From Lachnospiraceae bacterium (GTDB lineage Bacteria > Bacillota > Clostridia > Lachnospirales > Lachnospiraceae), in NCBI GenBank assembly GCA_017469275.1, contig JAFUGT010000156.1, positions 1-64,000 of the forward strand: a DNA stretch of 64,000 nucleotides. Direction: 5' to 3'. Under the pieces are notes generated by a model. It was not told the DNA's origin, did no database searches, and saw nothing but the letters and a program-made list of their open reading frames with translations. Of this stretch, positions 61,197-64,000 are shown in pieces. The translations under genes were made by a program, and so were the position numbers. Numbering within the stretch: position 1 is the stretch's first letter; each line of letters starts with the position of its first letter.

Positions 61197-62243
61197 TCAT
61201 TCCATATCCATCACACACATTTTAACATAATAATCAAATCTTGGCAGTTTAAGTGATATATATCCATATTTGGAAATATCCACAATTCCTCTCTTACCAA
61301 GCCGATTTCTATACACAGACATCTCACTCGAATTCATATTAAGTTTATCCCTAAGTTCCTTAACCTTTATTTCTTTCTGCGAAGACAATTCTGCAACCAC
61401 TCTTCGATCTTGGTCGGACAATTCAGACCATATCTTTTCATACACATATTCCTCAAGATAATGGTCATATTCCGGAATCACTTCATTAAGTTCCTTATCC
61501 TTATACTTCCAACACAGATACCCCAATACCTGAAATGCAAAGGGATACCCCTTTGTAAGCTTTGCCATTTTCATCGATTCCTCTACCGACACCTTAAATA
61601 TCGACTTATAATTTGAAGCAATAGCATTCTCACTCAAAGGCTCCAACATAATCTTGGGAGCTCTGTATAAAAAAGTAAGGGCTTCATCATTTTGCAGACT
61701 ATATATATTCTCATAAAGTCCTGTCATTAACAGATATATCGGCAGATCCTTTCTAAGTAGAATCTGGAATGTGCTTGCAAACACTTTAACATATTCATTA
61801 TTTGTCACTTCATCCATAGTAACCAACAATCTTTTGCCACTTTTCGCTATCTCTTTCAGCATACTTTCAATCATCGTTTCTTCATCTGTTATTGGTACAG
61901 AGTTTTCCAATGATACCCCCAAACCAAATGCAGAAAAATCCAGCTTTGCATTGGTAAAAAGTGTATGGAGCGGTTTGATACAATATAATTTGGAAGCAAG
62001 TCCAATTAACAGGTCCCTTGTGGGATTAAGCTCTACAGTAATCCATTCCTTGTCCTGCTCTAACTCATTAGCTATAGATGTCATCATTACCGTCTTTCCC
62101 GAACCACGTATTCCGGTAATCATATATACCTGACTTGAGGGTCTTTCATCTGTAAATGTCTCTATAATCTCTTCTGTCTGGCTAATTCTTGATATAAACT
62201 GTGCCGGCTGTTGTCCAAATGCCAAAGTAAATGGATTATTCAT
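61197..62243 (-). CDS. AAA-type ATPase with C-terminal winged helix
   Basis: This 348-residue protein starts MNNPFTLAFGQQPAQFISR and has a Walker A motif GIRGSGKT (44-51) and a Walker B motif LLVTMDEVT. The arrangement resembles the STAND-like archaeal-type ATPases and ORC1/Cdc6-like families. The C-terminal 80 residues look like a winged helix (VKELRDKLNMNSSEMSVYRN, then RGIVDISKYGYI). No partner nuclease or toxin is attached. It may bind DNA, and the upstream region has iterated AT-rich sites. The ATG at 62243 follows AAAAGGCGG. Function is unknown. Confidence 0.8.
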   Translation of the reverse strand: MNNPFTLAFGQQPAQFISRISQTEEIIETFTDERPSSQVYMITGIRGSGKTVMMTSIANELEQDKEWITVELNPTRDLLIGLASKLYCIKPLHTLFTNAKLDFSAFGLGVSLENSVPITDEETMIESMLKEIAKSGKRLLVTMDEVTNNEYVKVFASTFQILLRKDLPIYLLMTGLYENIYSLQNDEALTFLYRAPKIMLEPLSENAIASNYKSIFKVSVEESMKMAKLTKGYPFAFQVLGYLCWKYKDKELNEVIPEYDHYLEEYVYEKIWSELSDQDRRVVAELSSQKEIKVKELRDKLNMNSSEMSVYRNRLGKRGIVDISKYGYISLKLPRFDYYVKMCVMDME

Positions 62244-62265
62244 AATGCACCGCCTTTTATAATTC

Positions 62266-62339
62266 TTTATAACTTTCATTCAACTTTTATAAGTTTTTAT
62301 AACTTTTGTCTGATTTTATAACTTTTTATAACTTTTGTC
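62266..62339. promoter_or_regulatory. Iterated TTATAACTTT sites upstream of the ATPase
   Basis: TTATAACTTT occurs four times in the same orientation (from 62267, 62297, 62316 and 62326), with a fifth related TTTATAAG at about 62286; two copies lie in identical 17-bp stretches ending TTTTGTC. This is immediately upstream of the start codon region. Such iteration suggests an operator or iteron-like binding site. Confidence 0.55.
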
Positions 62340-62401
62340 AAGAATGTGCATGTTTATTGCTTCAATTCACTTATACTTGGATTAAGTAGAATTATAGAAA
62401 T

Positions 62402-62446
62402 AAAAAGGAACCCATCACGTGTGTATCACATAATAATGGATTCCTT
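62402..62446 (-). terminator. Terminator of the DUF4179 gene
   Basis: On the minus strand AAGGAATCCAT pairs with ATGGGTTCCTT (one mismatch), followed by TTTAT. Confidence 0.7.
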
Positions 62447-62471
62447 CTATATTGTCAATATGTTTTTGTCC

Positions 62472-63713
62472 CTACTTATAATCCTCAAACATAATCAGCT
62501 TACCATCTACCTGAACTCCCACCACTTGTGAAGGATCAATTGGAACATCGAACCAAAATGAATCAATCGAAATCGAACCATCATCGGTATGTTCTACAGA
62601 TGTGGCACTTCCTATATTCTCCCATTTTATTTTTTTGCCATCTGACATAATCATATATATCTTTCCTGTCATAAAATTCATAAAATCGAAGGTTTCCTTA
62701 TCTAACATTGAAGGTTTTCCTTCGTACGTTTTTTCTTCAGTAGAATCGGTATCGTTTAATACCTCAATGCCATGTGCATCAATCATCACAGATAATGTAA
62801 TAGGTGTTACATCAATTCTGTGAATACAATATTTATTATCAGCTACATCTATCGTTTCATCAATATCGTAACAACAATCTACATAATCCTCGCTTTGAGA
62901 TAATGGTATAATCAGCTTCCATGTGTATCTCTCCGGCATCAATTTTCTTATTATAGTATCCGGATTGCCTGAATCATCCAATTTTTCTGACATATAATAA
63001 CCAGAAATACCGTCAAGAGTTATTTCAACATCCTTAGCACTCGTAATATCAATATGATCGTCCCATCGATACTCGTTATATACCAATATTTGATTGGGTG
63101 CAAGTCCTGTATCTTTTTTGTAAAATCCATCCAAACCTTTAATCACACCACCATCCTCTAAATAACTATTCTCATATGGATCAGGCATATCGTCAACAAT
63201 TCCCATAACCTTATCATTCTTAACACTTGGACGAATCGCCGTTAATACATAGCCATCCACCTCAGGAATCACTACATCATTCAAGGTTATAACATATGCC
63301 ACAGTAACTGTATGCTTACTCTTCCCCACGGTTAGCACTTTAACGTCAACATATTCATTTTCCGGATCTGTCAAGAGTTCTACATCACCGCCATAACTTG
63401 TTTCAGCAAGATTAGTTAACAGGTATTTAGAGTCTATTTTCGATTTCCCCTCCCGGAAGAATGCATCTAACAAATCACTTCCGTAAGCCAATGTGGTTCC
63501 CGATATCAGCATAACCGCAAGCAGTGCCACCGCTACCTTGACCACTGACTTAGACCTTTCCTGTGGCAACTCCCGGTAAGCAGCCAATATATGTTGTTTC
63601 TTCTTCTTATAATCATCAGAAAAAATATGTTCTTCATAATCATTACTATCCATAACTCCATTTTCATTATTATCAAATGCTGATGCACCATCAAATTGAT
63701 ATACTTTTGCCAT
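62472..63713 (-). CDS. DUF4179 membrane protein, probable anti-sigma factor
   Basis: This 413-residue protein has a cytoplasmic N-terminal region (about 1-57, with HILAAYRELPQERSK), one transmembrane segment (about 58-78) and a large extracellular part starting with a DUF4179-like domain. Such proteins are usually encoded right after ECF-type sigma factors and probably hold them at the membrane. Here the sigma factor stop and this ATG overlap (TAATG), which supports coupling. The ATG at 63713 follows AAGGAGG. The signal it senses is unknown. Confidence 0.82.
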   Translation of the reverse strand: MAKVYQFDGASAFDNNENGVMDSNDYEEHIFSDDYKKKKQHILAAYRELPQERSKSVVKVAVALLAVMLISGTTLAYGSDLLDAFFREGKSKIDSKYLLTNLAETSYGGDVELLTDPENEYVDVKVLTVGKSKHTVTVAYVITLNDVVIPEVDGYVLTAIRPSVKNDKVMGIVDDMPDPYENSYLEDGGVIKGLDGFYKKDTGLAPNQILVYNEYRWDDHIDITSAKDVEITLDGISGYYMSEKLDDSGNPDTIIRKLMPERYTWKLIIPLSQSEDYVDCCYDIDETIDVADNKYCIHRIDVTPITLSVMIDAHGIEVLNDTDSTEEKTYEGKPSMLDKETFDFMNFMTGKIYMIMSDGKKIKWENIGSATSVEHTDDGSISIDSFWFDVPIDPSQVVGVQVDGKLIMFEDYK

Positions 63714-64000
63714 TACAAACACCTCCTTATCTGAGCATCTCCCTTTTCGTGACTGCTCACTTCTATACTTGTATCTGTCCACTCATCATCCAATGTGCTT
63801 TTCGGCGCTTCAATATTCGGAGTATCAACCCTACCATACTCATTATATCCTTTAACTGTTGATAACTTCTTTTTCAGAATTTTCTTTGCGCGCTCGTAAC
63901 GCTTCCTGACCGTCCCTTCACCAATGCCAAGCATTAACGCAGTCTCTCTTCCTGAAAGTTCATGAAACACAATACAGATAATAACCTCTCTGTATTTATC
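63713..64000 (-). CDS. ECF-type sigma factor, C-terminal part (cut by window edge)
   Basis: The frame is open to the right edge of the window, so only the last 95 codons are visible. They contain a sigma-70 region 4 helix-turn-helix (YREVIICIVFHELSG, then LMLGIGEGTVRKRYERAKKIL). A linker and an uncommon 45-residue tail rich in Thr, Glu and Asp follow. It pairs with the DUF4179 protein downstream. The internal ATG after CIV is not the real start, because the family sequence continues upstream. Confidence 0.85.
   Translation of the reverse strand, partial: DKYREVIICIVFHELSGRETALMLGIGEGTVRKRYERAKKILKKKLSTVKGYNEYGRVDTPNIEAPKSTLDDEWTDTSIEVSSHEKGDAQIRRCL

Noticed and set aside
1..64000. tRNA, rRNA or prophage genes
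   Set aside because: No cloverleaf with conserved tRNA residues, no rRNA segment, and no phage structural or integrase genes were seen.

Overview
The window looks like chromosome of a low-GC, anaerobic, Gram-positive Lachnospiraceae bacterium, most like Butyrivibrio or a close relative. This is inferred from content: a Spo0A-like regulator with a GHKL kinase, LoaP, a DUF6382/FHA protein beside a TPR-tailed Ser/Thr kinase, DUF6033 and DUF4179 proteins, and a membrane-anchored GH5 cellulase. No rRNA, tRNA, CRISPR array or intact insertion sequence was seen. Nearly all genes lie on the minus strand; the plus-strand exceptions are a cyclophilin, a GNAT acetyltransferase, an EAL protein with the cellulase, and an 18-codon peptide gene.

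Positions 0.4-20 kb are a capsule/exopolysaccharide locus read right to left. It starts with a polyprenyl-phosphate sugar transferase (own promoter and terminator) and LoaP, a specialised NusG paralogue with an unusual second KOW domain. Alg14/Alg13-like subunits, heptose kinase HddA, glycosyltransferases, Wzy, Wzx, two acyltransferases, GmhA and an HddC-GmhB fusion follow. GmhA, HddA and HddC-GmhB make up a complete GDP-heptose pathway. The 3' end carries a membrane protein and a 794-residue protein that I do not recognise. The locus is mosaic: repeats of one family sit at its internal boundaries, one glycosyltransferase is frameshifted in an A7 tract, one acyltransferase has an in-frame UAG, and there are remnants of an ISL3 transposase, a HEPN-like protein and another truncated gene.

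Positions 20-27 kb hold a GHKL kinase and a Spo0A-like regulator with, between them on the other strand, a tiny peptide gene that has a strong ribosome binding site and its own terminator. A Memo-AMMECR1 fusion, a DUF6033 protein and small genes follow. Positions 27-40 kb carry a Ser/Thr kinase, an FHA protein, two large surface proteins, a cyclophilin and a CorA transporter. Positions 40-50 kb carry indolepyruvate:ferredoxin oxidoreductase (iorAB), a MATE exporter, a chemoreceptor and an EAL phosphodiesterase.

Positions 50-64 kb hold an HMGL-like aldolase, a dlt-like surface acylation operon (PLP decarboxylase, carrier protein, MBOAT, two SGNH proteins, no ligase), a second EAL protein followed by the GH5 cellulase, an AAA ATPase with iterated sites upstream, and a sigma factor/DUF4179 pair running off the right edge. 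Intergenic regions contain several fold-back elements and a 30-bp tandem array.
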